A stretch of 64,000 nucleotides of DNA from assembly GCA_964571765.1 (NCBI GenBank), contig CAZNDH010000002.1, positions 62,001 to 126,000 on the forward strand. Reading direction: 5' to 3'. Below the pieces are notes generated by a model that was not told where the DNA came from, ran no database searches, and was given only the letters and a program-made list of their open reading frames with translations. The position numbers and the translations under genes were made by a program. Below are positions 25,280-34,294 of this stretch, piece after piece; position 1 is the stretch's first letter, and each line of letters starts with the position of its first letter. Source of the stretch: ZC4RG35 sp964571765. Lineage in GTDB: Bacteria; Actinomycetota; Acidimicrobiia; Spongiisociales; ZC4RG35.

Positions 25280-25969
25280 ATGAAGGTTCGAGATCTGATG
25301 ACCACCGACGTGATCACCGTCGGCCCTGGGTTCTCCCTCAAGGAGGCGGCGCGTCGCATGCTGGACGCCGGGGTCAGTGGTTTGCCGGTCACCGATGACG
25401 ATGGTGCGCTGGTGGGGATCATCACCGAGGCCGACTTCGTCGCCGGCGAGGCCGATCGCCGGACGAAGAGGCGGGCCGGGCTGCTCCGGTTCTTGTTGGA
25501 TCGACAAGAAATACCTGCTGAGGAACGCACCGTGGGTGACGTGATGACAACCGATGTGGTGACCATCGGGTCGGAGGCTGACCACACCGAGGCAGCTAGG
25601 ACCATGGAGCGGGAGGCGGTCAAGCGGCTGCCGGTGGTGGAGGAAGGGCGGCTGGTCGGCTTGCTCTCCCGGGCCGACATGCTCCGGGCGTTCACTCGCG
25701 CCGACCAGGACATCATCGATGAGATCACCGAGCACGTCATCGCCAGGGTGATGTGGCTCGACCCGGCGAAGGTGAAGGTGGCGTCAACCGACGGGAATGT
25801 GGTGCTCAGCGGCCACCTCGAGAACCGTTCCGACGCCACTCTGCTCCTCGAGCTGACCAGACGTCTCGATGGGGTAGCCTCGGTGACCGACAGACTCACC
25901 TGGGAGTACGACAACACCAAGGATGAGATCTCCAATCCTCCCCCAGGGTTTTACCGGCCAAACTGGTGA
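25280..25969 (+). CDS. Tandem CBS domain protein with C-terminal BON domain
   Basis: A 230-residue soluble protein. Two CBS motifs (MTTDVITVGPGF about 7-18 with GLPVTDDDG, and MTTDVVTIGSEA about 89-100 with RLPVVEEG) form a Bateman module that in other proteins senses AMP, ATP or SAM. A BON domain follows (TDGNVVLSGHLENR, about residues 175-190), associated with membrane or ligand binding. The ATG at 25280 has a good GAGGAG ribosome site eight bases upstream, unlike most neighbours. It is divergent from purC, which is suggestive of adenylate sensing but does not prove it. Confidence 0.85.
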   Translation: MKVRDLMTTDVITVGPGFSLKEAARRMLDAGVSGLPVTDDDGALVGIITEADFVAGEADRRTKRRAGLLRFLLDRQEIPAEERTVGDVMTTDVVTIGSEADHTEAARTMEREAVKRLPVVEEGRLVGLLSRADMLRAFTRADQDIIDEITEHVIARVMWLDPAKVKVASTDGNVVLSGHLENRSDATLLLELTRRLDGVASVTDRLTWEYDNTKDEISNPPPGFYRPNW

Positions 25970-26017
25970 GCCGGGACTCCGGGGTGATGTCCGGCGGTGG
26001 ATATAGCATCGTCGGAC

Positions 26018-27136
26018 TTGTCTCCGATCTGGTACAACGTCTTACACCCGCTCAAGGTGGTGATCATCGTCGTCTTCGGCGTGGTCATCGGCTTCGCCGC
26101 CTTCTACCTCCACCAACTGACCTCGACACTGGACGCGGTGGCGGTGGAGGACTTCAACCCGGAGACGGCCCGTGAGGCCATCAGCCGCTCACCGGAAGAG
26201 GCGCCCCCGGCCACGCTCCCGGTCGATCCGGAGGAGGAACCGGAGGTCGATCCCGACGATCCCCGTCTGGTCTACCCCAACGCTTTCGGCACGCCGATCC
26301 CCGACGAGGTGTTCGACGTCTACCTGCTCCTGGGGACCGACGCTTCCGGCTCTCTCGCCGACGCCATCATCCTCGCTCTCCAGCCCACTGCCGGCGGGCC
26401 GCCGATCATGGTCAGCCTCCCCCGGGACCTCTGGGTGTGGAACCTGTGCAAGGACCGGTTCAGCCGACTCAACGAGGGGCTCGGCGGGTGCCCGGGGACG
26501 GCCACCGGGTCGGAGCTCATGGCGATCATGGTCGAGGACTACACCGGGATCCCGGTCGACCACCTCGCCCGGATAGACTTCGACGGGTTCTCCAGCGTGG
26601 TCGACGTCATGGGAGGGATCACCGTTTGTGTCGACCACCCCACCCGAGACGCCAACGCCCACCTCCAGATCGATGTCAGCGGGTGCCAGGTGGTCAGCGG
26701 CACAGTGGCCCTTGCCTGGGTGCGATCCCGTAACACCGAGCAGCTCATCGAGGGGCAATGGCGCCGGATCGCCGCTTCCGACTTCGCCCGCCAACGCCGC
26801 CAACAGGACGTGCTCTTCCAGTTGGCGGCGAAGACCGCCGGCTTCTCCTCTCCCGCCTCACTGGCTTCGAGGCTCAGCGCGGTGGCCAGCTCGGTACGGC
26901 TCGACTCCTCGTGGACCTTCACCCAGGCGGTGGCCACTGCCTGGCGCTACCGGGGGATCTCCCGGGACTCGGTGCGCCGGTTCACCATCGAAGCCACCAA
27001 CTTCCGCACTCCGCAGGGAGCCCAGGTGCTGCTTGCGGCGCGCACTTTCACCGAGCAGCTCGAGAAGGTCTTCTCCCTCGAAGGGATACTCGGCTCACAG
27101 CCGGAGGGCATCGAGGCGCTGGAACACCACGGCTGA
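26018..27136 (+). CDS. LytR-CpsA-Psr (LCP) family cell-wall glycopolymer ligase
   Basis: A membrane-anchored extracytoplasmic enzyme that attaches glycopolymers to peptidoglycan from undecaprenyl-phosphate carriers. A single N-terminal membrane helix (about residues 12-34) is followed by an acidic linker and the LCP domain. Its motifs are LLGTDASGSLADAI, VSLPRDLWVW, DFDGFSSVVDVMGGI, AWVRSRNT and DFARQRRQQDVL. Some family arginines at the first motif are replaced, so activity is not certain. TTG at 26018 is preferred because TAGCAT lies eight bases upstream; GTG at 25997 would add seven residues. The 3' end overlaps convergent purB by 42 bases. Confidence 0.82.
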   Translation: MSPIWYNVLHPLKVVIIVVFGVVIGFAAFYLHQLTSTLDAVAVEDFNPETAREAISRSPEEAPPATLPVDPEEEPEVDPDDPRLVYPNAFGTPIPDEVFDVYLLLGTDASGSLADAIILALQPTAGGPPIMVSLPRDLWVWNLCKDRFSRLNEGLGGCPGTATGSELMAIMVEDYTGIPVDHLARIDFDGFSSVVDVMGGITVCVDHPTRDANAHLQIDVSGCQVVSGTVALAWVRSRNTEQLIEGQWRRIAASDFARQRRQQDVLFQLAAKTAGFSSPASLASRLSAVASSVRLDSSWTFTQAVATAWRYRGISRDSVRRFTIEATNFRTPQGAQVLLAARTFTEQLEKVFSLEGILGSQPEGIEALEHHG

Positions 27137-28393
27137 ACCGGCGGCAACCCTACTGGTGTCGAACCAGGTGTCGACCTCCTCCGGTCCGGGTCCCAGATCG
27201 GGGTCGGAGCGGAGGGCGTCACGCAGCGTCCCCGTCCCTTCCCACACCCCCATGGCGTGGGCTTGGACGATCCGGTACGCCTGATCCCGGGTCATCCCCG
27301 AGTCGATCAACCCGAGCAGGGCAGCCTGGCTGAACACCAGGCCACGGGTCTCCTCCAGGTTGGCCAGCATCCGGCGGCGGTCCACCTCGAGGGTCTCGAT
27401 CAACCCGGTCAGCCTGACCAGCATGTAATGAAGGCAGGTGGAGGCATCGGGGAGCACCACCCGTTCCGCCGAGGAATGGGAGATGTCCCGCTCGTGCCAC
27501 AGGGCCACGTTCTCCAGACCCACTTGGGCGTACCCCCGGAGCAGCCGGGCCATCCCGGTGAGCCGCTCGGAGAGGATCGGGTTCCGCTTGTGGGGCATAG
27601 CCGAGGAGCCCTTCTGGCCGGGCGCGAAGGACTCGCGCACCTCACCCACCTCGGACCGCTGCAAATGGCGGATCTCGGTGGCGATCCGCTCGACGGTGGC
27701 CCCTACCAGGGCGAGGGTGGTCAGGTACTGGGCGTGGCGATCCCGGGCGGTCACCTGGGTGGACGCCGGCTCAGCCTCCAGGCCGAGGCGGCGACACACG
27801 TGTTGTTCGACCTCCGGTGGGATGTGGGCGTAGCTTCCCACCGCCCCCGACACCTTGCCCACGGAGACCGCCTCCCGGGCCGCGGTGAGGCGTTGGTGTC
27901 CCCGGGCCAGCTCGAAGGCCCATCCCGCCAGTTTCAAGCCGAAGGTGGTCGGTTCGGCCCAAATCCCGTGGGTGCGGCCAACCATGTAGGTCTCCCGGTG
28001 CTCCACGGCCCGGGCCTTGACCACCGCGAACAGGAGGGCGAGGGTGTCGATGAGCAACTGGGACGATTCGGCGAGCTGTGCCCCGGTGGCGGTGTCCAGC
28101 ACGTCGGACGAGGTGAGCCCATAATGGACCCAGGCGGCGGCTTCGTCGCCGGCACCCGCCCCGAGCAGGTCGACGAACGCCGCAAGGTCGTGGTTGGTCA
28201 CCCTCTCCCTCTCGGCGACCTGGTCCGGTCCCGGGCAGGGCGACGCCTCCACTTTGGCCGCGGTGCCGGGTGGAACCTTCCCCAGCTCCTCCCAGGCCTC
28301 GAGGGCGAGTACCTCGACCCGCTTGAGCATCTCGAGGCGATTCTGCTCCGACCAGATCCCGGCCATTTCAGGGAGGGTGTACCGTTCGATCAC
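27095..28393 (-). CDS. purB: Adenylosuccinate lyase
   Basis: Splits SAICAR and adenylosuccinate, acting twice in purine synthesis. The 432-residue protein carries the fumarase-superfamily signature GSSAMPHKRNPI near residue 262, TSSDVLDTATG (catalytic region) near 95, and GRTHGIWAEPTTFG near 139-152. It starts with GTG. The gene is separate from the purC operon, facing away from it. Its 3' end overlaps the LCP gene. Confidence 0.96.
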   Translation of the reverse strand: MIERYTLPEMAGIWSEQNRLEMLKRVEVLALEAWEELGKVPPGTAAKVEASPCPGPDQVAERERVTNHDLAAFVDLLGAGAGDEAAAWVHYGLTSSDVLDTATGAQLAESSQLLIDTLALLFAVVKARAVEHRETYMVGRTHGIWAEPTTFGLKLAGWAFELARGHQRLTAAREAVSVGKVSGAVGSYAHIPPEVEQHVCRRLGLEAEPASTQVTARDRHAQYLTTLALVGATVERIATEIRHLQRSEVGEVRESFAPGQKGSSAMPHKRNPILSERLTGMARLLRGYAQVGLENVALWHERDISHSSAERVVLPDASTCLHYMLVRLTGLIETLEVDRRRMLANLEETRGLVFSQAALLGLIDSGMTRDQAYRIVQAHAMGVWEGTGTLRDALRSDPDLGPGPEEVDTWFDTSRVAAGSAVVFQRLDALRL

Positions 28394-28469
28394 GGGAGGA
28401 TGATGCCATGTCGGGAGTTGACTACCCAGAGGTGATCGAGGACTGAATCTGTCCGCAACACCTGGTACC

Positions 28470-28475
28470 TATCCT
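28470..28475 (+). promoter_or_regulatory. -10 box for leaderless ycaQ-like gene
   Basis: TATCCT ends six bases before the ATG at 28482; the sequence between is pyrimidine-rich and offers no ribosome site. Confidence 0.5.
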
Positions 28476-28481
28476 CGAGCC

Positions 28482-29684
28482 ATGCGTCGTATCACCCTGG
28501 ATCAAGCACGCCGCTTCGCCCTGGGCGCCCAAGGCTTCACCGTTCCCCGGCCGGTGGGAAAGATCGATGTGCGCCACTACCGCAGGGTGCTCGACCGGAT
28601 CGGGGTGGTTCAGCTCGACTCGGTGAACGTCTTCGCCCGGGCCCACTTCATGCCCTTCTTCAGCAGGCTCGGCGGCTACGACCGCGATCATCTCGACCGG
28701 TGGATCTGGGAGTCGGGGGAGATGTTCGAGTACTGGGCCCACATGGCCTCGGTGGTCCCCACCCACGCCCACCGTCTGTTCCGGTGGCGGATGGAGAGGT
28801 CGGGGGTGTGGAGCGGGTTCCAGAAAGTCCTCGACCGGAAGCCGGACTACATAGATCGGGTGCTCGATCAAGTCCGGGCGAGGGGGCCGATCCAGACAAG
28901 CGACCTCGAAGACCCCGGCGCAAAGTCGGGGGGCGCCATGTGGAACTGGAACGAGGGAAAGATGGCCCTCGAGTACCTCTTCGTCAAGGGCCGGGTCGCC
29001 GCAGCCGCCCGGCCCAATTTCGTCCGCCTCTACGACCTCGCCGAACGGGTGATCCCCGCCAAACACCTGAGGGCTCCCACTCCCGACGACGAGGAGGCGA
29101 TCAGCGAGCTCCTGGTCGGGTCGGCGCGCTCGCTGGGGGTGGGCACCGCCGCCGACATTGCCGATTACTACCGGATCCGTATGCCACAAGCCCGCCCACT
29201 GATCGAGAGCCTGGCCAACGACGGGAGGCTGATCGAGGTCAGCGTGACCGGGTGGGACAAGCCGGCCTACCTGCACCCCGAAGCCACCCTCCCTCGCCGT
29301 GCAGCGGGGACCGCCTTACTCTCTCCTTTCGACAACCTGGTTTTCTTCCGGGAGCGGGTGGAGCGTCTCTGGGACTTCCACTACCGGATCGAGATATATC
29401 TGCCCGAGCCCAAGCGGGTATTCGGCTACTACGTGCTCCCCTTCCTCTACCAGGGTGAGCTGGTGGGCAGGGTCGACCTGAAGAGCGACCGTGACGCCCG
29501 TGCGCTACTGGTCCGCGGTGCATACGCCGAGCCAGACGTCGACCGGGTGGCTGTGGGCCGGGCGCTGCGTCATGAGCTGGAGGCGGTGGCCATCTGGCTG
29601 GGGCTCGAAGACCTGGTGATTGCCCCCAACGGCGACCTGGCGCCGTATCTGTCATCCCGCTCACCGGGTGACCGACGTTGGTAG
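28482..29684 (+). CDS. YcaQ/AlkX-type DNA glycosylase (winged-helix HTH_42 family)
   Basis: A 400-residue protein of the winged-helix family that unhooks DNA interstrand crosslinks or excises bulky alkylated bases. The first wing contains VVQLDSVNVFARAH near residues 43-56, with the family's catalytic Q-x-D triad. LSPFDNLVFFRERVERLWDF (about 280-300) and YYVLPFLYQGELVGRVD are the conserved C-terminal blocks. An AlkD-like repair gene lies 19 kb downstream. The family assignment is firm; the lesion is inferred from E. coli YcaQ. Confidence 0.82.
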   Translation: MRRITLDQARRFALGAQGFTVPRPVGKIDVRHYRRVLDRIGVVQLDSVNVFARAHFMPFFSRLGGYDRDHLDRWIWESGEMFEYWAHMASVVPTHAHRLFRWRMERSGVWSGFQKVLDRKPDYIDRVLDQVRARGPIQTSDLEDPGAKSGGAMWNWNEGKMALEYLFVKGRVAAAARPNFVRLYDLAERVIPAKHLRAPTPDDEEAISELLVGSARSLGVGTAADIADYYRIRMPQARPLIESLANDGRLIEVSVTGWDKPAYLHPEATLPRRAAGTALLSPFDNLVFFRERVERLWDFHYRIEIYLPEPKRVFGYYVLPFLYQGELVGRVDLKSDRDARALLVRGAYAEPDVDRVAVGRALRHELEAVAIWLGLEDLVIAPNGDLAPYLSSRSPGDRRW

Positions 29685-29767
29685 GCATTCCCTGAACCTC
29701 GACTGTCGAGATGACGGAGCACAAGCTCGGTGCAAGCTGAGCGAGATACGCATGGGCAGGCTCGTGC

Positions 29768-30214
29768 CTACCAGGTTTCGTCCAGCCGGCCCGAGTAGAA
29801 GTCGATGGCCCGGCGGTAGCGCTCGACACCGGGGTGGGCGCTGGTCCGGGTGAGCACTCCGAGGAGCAGGGAGACCGCCTCCTCCGACCGCCCCAGGTTG
29901 TGCAGGGTCATCGCCCGGAACACCGTCATTTCCTCGGCGTCGGGGAACCGGCTCAGGCCGCGGTCCAATGTCTCCATCGCCGCCTGGTACTCGCCGATCG
30001 CCCGGTAGGTGCTCCCCAAGCCGAGGTACGCCGACCTCAGGTCGGTGTCGTCGAGCCCGCCGTCGATGGCCGCCAGGTAGAAGGGGACCGCCTCCCTCTC
30101 CAGCCCCAGCCGGTCATGGGCCACGGCACACCGGTAGTTGATCTCGGGGTCGTGGGGAGTCTCCCGATGGAGGGCGAGGAGCCGGTCCCGCTCCTCGAGG
30201 AGCTCGGGCTCCAT
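29768..30214 (-). CDS. Tetratricopeptide-repeat protein
   Basis: A 148-residue alpha-helical protein with about three TPR units. Examples are AYLGLGSTYRAIGEYQAAME and FRAMTLHNLGRSEEAVSLL, each with the usual small-large residue pattern. TPR modules mediate protein contacts; no enzyme domain is present. The ATG overlaps the acyl-CoA dehydrogenase stop by one base (TGATG), so the two genes are probably co-translated. Partner unknown. Confidence 0.75.
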   Translation of the reverse strand: MEPELLEERDRLLALHRETPHDPEINYRCAVAHDRLGLEREAVPFYLAAIDGGLDDTDLRSAYLGLGSTYRAIGEYQAAMETLDRGLSRFPDAEEMTVFRAMTLHNLGRSEEAVSLLLGVLTRTSAHPGVERYRRAIDFYSGRLDETW

Positions 30215-31398
30215 CAGGTGAAGGCGTCGAGACCGGTGATCGCCTGACCCATGACCAGGATGTGGATCTCGTTGGTGCCCTCGTAGGTGTACACCGTCTC
30301 CAGATTGGACATGTGACGGAACACCGGGTACTCCAGGGTTATCCCGTTGGCCCCGAGCACCGAGCGGGCGGTCCGGGCGACCTGGAGGGCGTTGCGCACG
30401 TTGTCGAACTTGCCGAAGGAGACCTGCTCGGGGGTCAGGGTGCCGGCGTCCTTCCTTCTCCCCAGGTGGAGGGCGACCAGGGTGCCCCTCTGCACCGCGA
30501 CCATCATATCCACCAGCTTGGCCTGGGTGAGCTGGAACGAGGCGATCGGCTGGTCGAACTGGATCCTCTCCTTGGAGTAGGCCAGCGCCGTCTCGTAGCA
30601 GGAGCGCGCCGCACCCATGGCCCCGAAGGCGATCCCGAAGCGGGCCTCGTTGAGACAGGACAGGGGTCCCCGCATCGACGACACCCCGGGTAGGGCGAGC
30701 TCGTCGGGTATGCGGACGTCGTCGAGGATCAGCTCCGAGGTGACCGAGGCCCGCAGTGACGCCTTCTTCTTGATCTCGGGGGCGGCGAACCCCGGGCTGT
30801 CACTGGGGACGATGAAACCCCGAATCCCCTCGTCGGTGCGGGCCCAGACGATGGCGATGTCGGCCACCGACCCGTTGGTGATCCACATCTTCGAGCCATT
30901 GAGCACCCAGTCGCTCCCGTCCCGCTTCGCCGAAGTGCGCATCGAGGCCGGGTCGGAGCCGGAGTCGGCCTCGGTGAGCCCGAAGCACCCGATCACCTCA
31001 CCGGTTGCCATCCGTGGCAGCCAGGTCTCCTTCTGCTCTTCGGATCCGAACTTCCAGATGGGAAACATGGCAAGCGAGCCCTGCACCGACACGAACGACC
31101 GGATTCCCGAGTCGCCTGCCTCCAACTCGAGGGCCGCCAGCCCGTAGGCGGTGGCCGAGGTGCCGGCGCACCCGTATCCCTCGAGGTGCATGCCCAGCAT
31201 CCCCATGTCGCCGAATGCTCTGGCCAGGTCTCTGGCGGGGATTCGGCCCTCATCCCACCAGTCGGCGACGTTGGGAGCGATCTCCTTCTCGACGAACCCG
31301 CGCACCGTGTCCCGGAGAAGTATCTCCTCGTCTTCGAGCAGCCCGTCGATGTCGAGGAAGTCATGGGGGTCGGCACTGGCGAACGAGATCTCGCTCAT
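30214..31398 (-). CDS. Acyl-CoA dehydrogenase, probably glutaryl-CoA type
   Basis: A 394-residue FAD enzyme that introduces a double bond into an acyl-CoA. Signatures are CFGLTEADSGSDP (FAD and substrate), WITNGSVADIAIVWA, and the C-terminal RHMSNLETVYTYEGTNEIH with catalytic glutamate. The NLE-x-V-x-TYEGT wording is typical of glutaryl-CoA dehydrogenase, which also decarboxylates. Arginine and glutamate specificity residues were not checked. The ATG at 31398 is preceded by TACCAT (31408-31413) at nine bases. Confidence 0.85.
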   Translation of the reverse strand: MSEISFASADPHDFLDIDGLLEDEEILLRDTVRGFVEKEIAPNVADWWDEGRIPARDLARAFGDMGMLGMHLEGYGCAGTSATAYGLAALELEAGDSGIRSFVSVQGSLAMFPIWKFGSEEQKETWLPRMATGEVIGCFGLTEADSGSDPASMRTSAKRDGSDWVLNGSKMWITNGSVADIAIVWARTDEGIRGFIVPSDSPGFAAPEIKKKASLRASVTSELILDDVRIPDELALPGVSSMRGPLSCLNEARFGIAFGAMGAARSCYETALAYSKERIQFDQPIASFQLTQAKLVDMMVAVQRGTLVALHLGRRKDAGTLTPEQVSFGKFDNVRNALQVARTARSVLGANGITLEYPVFRHMSNLETVYTYEGTNEIHILVMGQAITGLDAFT

Positions 31399-31420
31399 GT
31401 GGGGTGGATGGTATCGGCTC

Positions 31421-31885
31421 TCAGCCAGACAGGGTCTTGGCGGCGAGGTCGGCCCGGTAGTCGGCCAGCCTGCGGCGGAGGTCCTCGTCGCCCAAGGCGA
31501 GAATGGCCACCGCCAGCAGGGCGGCGTTGGTCGACCCATCCACCGCCACGGTGGCCACTGGTATCCCGTTGGGCATCTGCACTGTGGAGAGGAGGGCGTC
31601 CAACCCGTCGAGCGATGCTGAGAGGGGAACCCCGATCACAGGAAGCAGTGACTTGGCCGCCATCACCCCGGCGAGATGAGCCGCCTTGCCCGCGCCGGCG
31701 ATGATGATCTCGAATCCCTTGTCGGCGGCGGTGGCGGCGAACTCGATCGCCTGGTCGGGCGTCTTGTGGGCCGAGAGCACCCTGGTCTCGTGCCCCACAC
31801 CGAAGTGCTCCAGGGTCTCCCCTGCCTTCTCCATGATGGGCCGGTCCGATCCCGATCCCATGACTATGGCAACTCTGTGGCTCAT
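31421..31885 (-). CDS. purE: N5-carboxyaminoimidazole ribonucleotide mutase
   Basis: Class I PurE that moves the carboxyl group of N5-CAIR to give CAIR. The 154-residue protein has VAIVMGSGSDRPIMEKA at the start, RVLSAHKTPDQ near 35-45 and AGAGKAAHLAGVMAA with GVPLSASLDGLDALLSTVQMP-type active-site loops. No purK was found in the window, though class I PurE normally needs it. A TACCGT box (31894-31899) ends eight bases before the ATG. Confidence 0.96.
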   Translation of the reverse strand: MSHRVAIVMGSGSDRPIMEKAGETLEHFGVGHETRVLSAHKTPDQAIEFAATAADKGFEIIIAGAGKAAHLAGVMAAKSLLPVIGVPLSASLDGLDALLSTVQMPNGIPVATVAVDGSTNAALLAVAILALGDEDLRRRLADYRADLAAKTLSG

Positions 31886-31922
31886 CGGCGGGGACGGTAC
31901 CCGGTCGGGGCAAAATAGGCCG

Positions 31923-33221
31923 GTGCGCGGCTATCTCGTCGACCTCACCCCCCTTCGCACCAGCCGCCCCTACCGGCATCTCTGGACCGGTGGGGCCCTG
32001 ACCGGGATGGGCTCGGCCTTGGTTGCGGTGGTGGTGGGGCTCCATGTGTACGACCTGAGCGGTTCCACGCTTGCGGTGGGAATGGTCGGTCTGTTCTCGT
32101 TGGTGCCTCTGGTGGTGCTCGGGCTCTACGGCGGCTCGGTAGTCGACGCCTACGACCGGAGGACGGTGCTGCTCACCACCAATATCGGGCTGTGCCTGGT
32201 CGGTCTGGCCCTCATCTTCCTCGCCTCGACCGGTGCCGCCACCGTGGGCACGCTCTATGGCCTGGTGGCCGTGCAGAGCGGGCTATTCGCCATCCACACC
32301 CCGGCGCGCACCGCGGTGATCCCCCGCTTGATCCCGGAACATCTCCTGCCTGCGGCCAATGCCCTGGGAGGGCTCTCCATGGGACTGTCGATGGCCGTGG
32401 GCCCGATGGTCGGTGGGCTGGCCGTCGACCGACTCGGGTACGGGTGGGCCTACGGCTCTCAGGTGGTGTTACAGGTCGCCTCGTTGCTCCTCCTGCTCAC
32501 CCTGCCTTCGCTCGCTCCACTCGGGGAAGTCCGGCGCGCCGGTATCAGGTCGGTCATGGAAGGGTTCGCCTTTCTCCGAACCCGCCCCACGGTGGCGATG
32601 ACGTTCTACGCCGACCTTTGCGCCATGATCCTCGCCATGCCCCGGGTCCTCTTCCCGGCGATGGGGGCCTTGATGATCGGGGGTGGGGCCACCACGGTCG
32701 GAGTCCTGGTCTCGGCGATAGCCATCGGTTCCTTCATGGGGGGTGTCTTCTCCGGTCGGCTCGGGCGGATCAATCGTCAGGGGCTGGCGATCGTGGTCTC
32801 GGTGACCATCTGGGGTCTACTGATCGCGGTCTTCGGTGCGGTTGTCGCCGTGGCTCCGGGCCCGCTCCCCGGAGGCAGGGCCAACTGGGCGCTGTGGCCT
32901 GCCGCCTCGATCCTGGCCCTGGCGGGCATCGCCGACACGGTGAGTGCCGTATTTCGCACCACCATCCTCCAAGTAGCCACACCCGACGCTCTGCGGGGCC
33001 GTCTCCAGGGGGTGTTCACCGTGGTGGTTGCCGGAGGCCCTCACCTCGGTGCTCTGTTGCTAGGCGCTCTGGCCGCGCTCACCGGCGAGGCGTGGGCGGC
33101 GATCTTGGGTGGGGCGGCTTGTGCCCTGGCGGTGCTGCTCATCTCCTGGTGGCAAAAGGGCCTGCTTGCCTACGACGCCAGGAGGCCCGGTGGTGCCGAG
33201 AAGAGGGCAAGCTTGCCCTGA
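31923..33221 (+). CDS. MFS transporter, EntS-like
   Basis: A 432-residue integral membrane exporter with about twelve predicted helices. The MFS loop motif GGSVVDAYDRRTVLL lies between helices 2 and 3 (about residues 60-74), and ANALGGLSMGLSMAVGPMVGG marks helix 5-6, as in the enterobactin exporter branch. GTG at 31923 lies 37 bases from the divergent purE start, with CAAAAT six bases upstream as a possible -10. Substrate unknown. A basic tail (KRASLP) ends five bases from the convergent EamA gene. Confidence 0.82.
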   Translation: MRGYLVDLTPLRTSRPYRHLWTGGALTGMGSALVAVVVGLHVYDLSGSTLAVGMVGLFSLVPLVVLGLYGGSVVDAYDRRTVLLTTNIGLCLVGLALIFLASTGAATVGTLYGLVAVQSGLFAIHTPARTAVIPRLIPEHLLPAANALGGLSMGLSMAVGPMVGGLAVDRLGYGWAYGSQVVLQVASLLLLLTLPSLAPLGEVRRAGIRSVMEGFAFLRTRPTVAMTFYADLCAMILAMPRVLFPAMGALMIGGGATTVGVLVSAIAIGSFMGGVFSGRLGRINRQGLAIVVSVTIWGLLIAVFGAVVAVAPGPLPGGRANWALWPAASILALAGIADTVSAVFRTTILQVATPDALRGRLQGVFTVVVAGGPHLGALLLGALAALTGEAWAAILGGAACALAVLLISWWQKGLLAYDARRPGGAEKRASLP

Positions 33222-33225
33222 CCTC

Positions 33226-34158
33226 TCAGGCGGCCTCCTCGGCCGCTGTTACCACTGCCTCGGAATCCCGTCTCCGCCGTGATCTGTCGGCGGTGGCCAC
33301 CATCGCCACCGAGACCAGGATCAGGGGAAGGGCGACGAAGACGCCACCGGTCAGGGTCTCGCCACCCATGGTCAGACCCAGGATCACCGCCACCACCGGA
33401 TTGACGTAGGCGTAGCTGGTGGCCAGGGCGGGTCGGACGGTGTTCATCAGGTAGACGAAGGCGGTGAAGGCGAGGAGCGAGCCGAAGATGGCCAGATAGA
33501 ACATGGCTGCCCAGGCGGCCGGTTCCGGGTTGGCGGTCACCCTTTCCCCGATGACCCATCCGAACAGGGTCATGCCCACCCCGGCCGCGGTCAGCTGGAG
33601 GGCGGCGTTGGGAAGCGGGCGTGGAAGGTCGAGGCGGGTGCCCCAAACCGAGGCGAAAGCCCAAATGATCGGGGCGGCCACGATGAGCACCAGACCGATG
33701 GGGCTGGCCTGGAAGTCGCCCTCGCGTGCCAGGGCGACCACCCCGACCAGGCCCAACGCCAGACCGAGCCACTCACGCCGTCCCGGCCACGACCCAAACA
33801 GCCCGGCGGTGATCGCCACCCATACCGGGGTGACCGCCACCGCGGTGGCGGCGATGGCCGATCCCACCCCGGCATCCTCGGCCAGGGTGACCAGGCCGAC
33901 CCCGCCGACGAGGAGCATCAGGCCCACCCGGGACGAGTCCCAAATCTGGCGTCGACTGAACTCGAGTCCTCCACTCCACCTCAGGTAGCCGAGCAGAGCC
34001 CCACCCGCGATCAGGAAGCGGAAACCGTTGAGCAGGAACGGAGGGAAACCCTCCAAGCCATAGCGGAGGGCAAGATAGGTGGAGCCCCACACCAGGTAGA
34101 GGACGACGAGGGAGACCACTACCAGAGGGCGAGAGCGTGGTGGGGGCCGGTGAAGCAT
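33226..34158 (-). CDS. EamA/DMT-family transporter (YedA-like)
   Basis: A 310-residue inner-membrane protein with ten predicted helices in two EamA repeats. VLYLVWGSTYLALRYGLEG (first helix) and the second-repeat PALATSYAYVNPVVAVILG are diagnostic for the drug/metabolite transporter superfamily. It is likely to export small metabolites. The upstream region contains a 7-base inverted repeat that may be an operator. Confidence 0.85.
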   Translation of the reverse strand: MLHRPPPRSRPLVVVSLVVLYLVWGSTYLALRYGLEGFPPFLLNGFRFLIAGGALLGYLRWSGGLEFSRRQIWDSSRVGLMLLVGGVGLVTLAEDAGVGSAIAATAVAVTPVWVAITAGLFGSWPGRREWLGLALGLVGVVALAREGDFQASPIGLVLIVAAPIIWAFASVWGTRLDLPRPLPNAALQLTAAGVGMTLFGWVIGERVTANPEPAAWAAMFYLAIFGSLLAFTAFVYLMNTVRPALATSYAYVNPVVAVILGLTMGGETLTGGVFVALPLILVSVAMVATADRSRRRRDSEAVVTAAEEAA

Positions 34159-34170
34159 AGTAAGGAGTAA

Positions 34171-34188
34171 TAAGCGGGTGACCGCTTA
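34171..34188. promoter_or_regulatory. Inverted repeat upstream of the EamA gene
   Basis: TAAGCGG (34171-34177) and CCGCTTA (34182-34188) form perfect 7-base arms around GTGA. They sit 13 bases upstream of the EamA ATG, in an unusually AT-rich patch. The place is suited to a repressor that controls the transporter. No regulator gene is adjacent. Confidence 0.45.
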
Positions 34189-34294
34189 CACGATACCACG
34201 ACGTTGGTAATGGCTCAACCCGATTTGGGTGCTTACTGTCGACGGCGCCGCCTACGGTGAGGCCGTCGAGAGCGGACCCCGGGCTGAGACCGGC

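Noticed and set aside
25184..25735. Upstream extension of purC to 475 residues
   Set aside because: The extension is antisense to the CBS gene. PurC homology begins just after the GTG at 25183.
29679..29773. TGGTAGGCA/TGCCTACCA inverted repeat between ycaQ-like and TPR genes
   Set aside because: Only nine bases, and both arms overlap the stop codons of convergent genes; too short to call an element or terminator with confidence.
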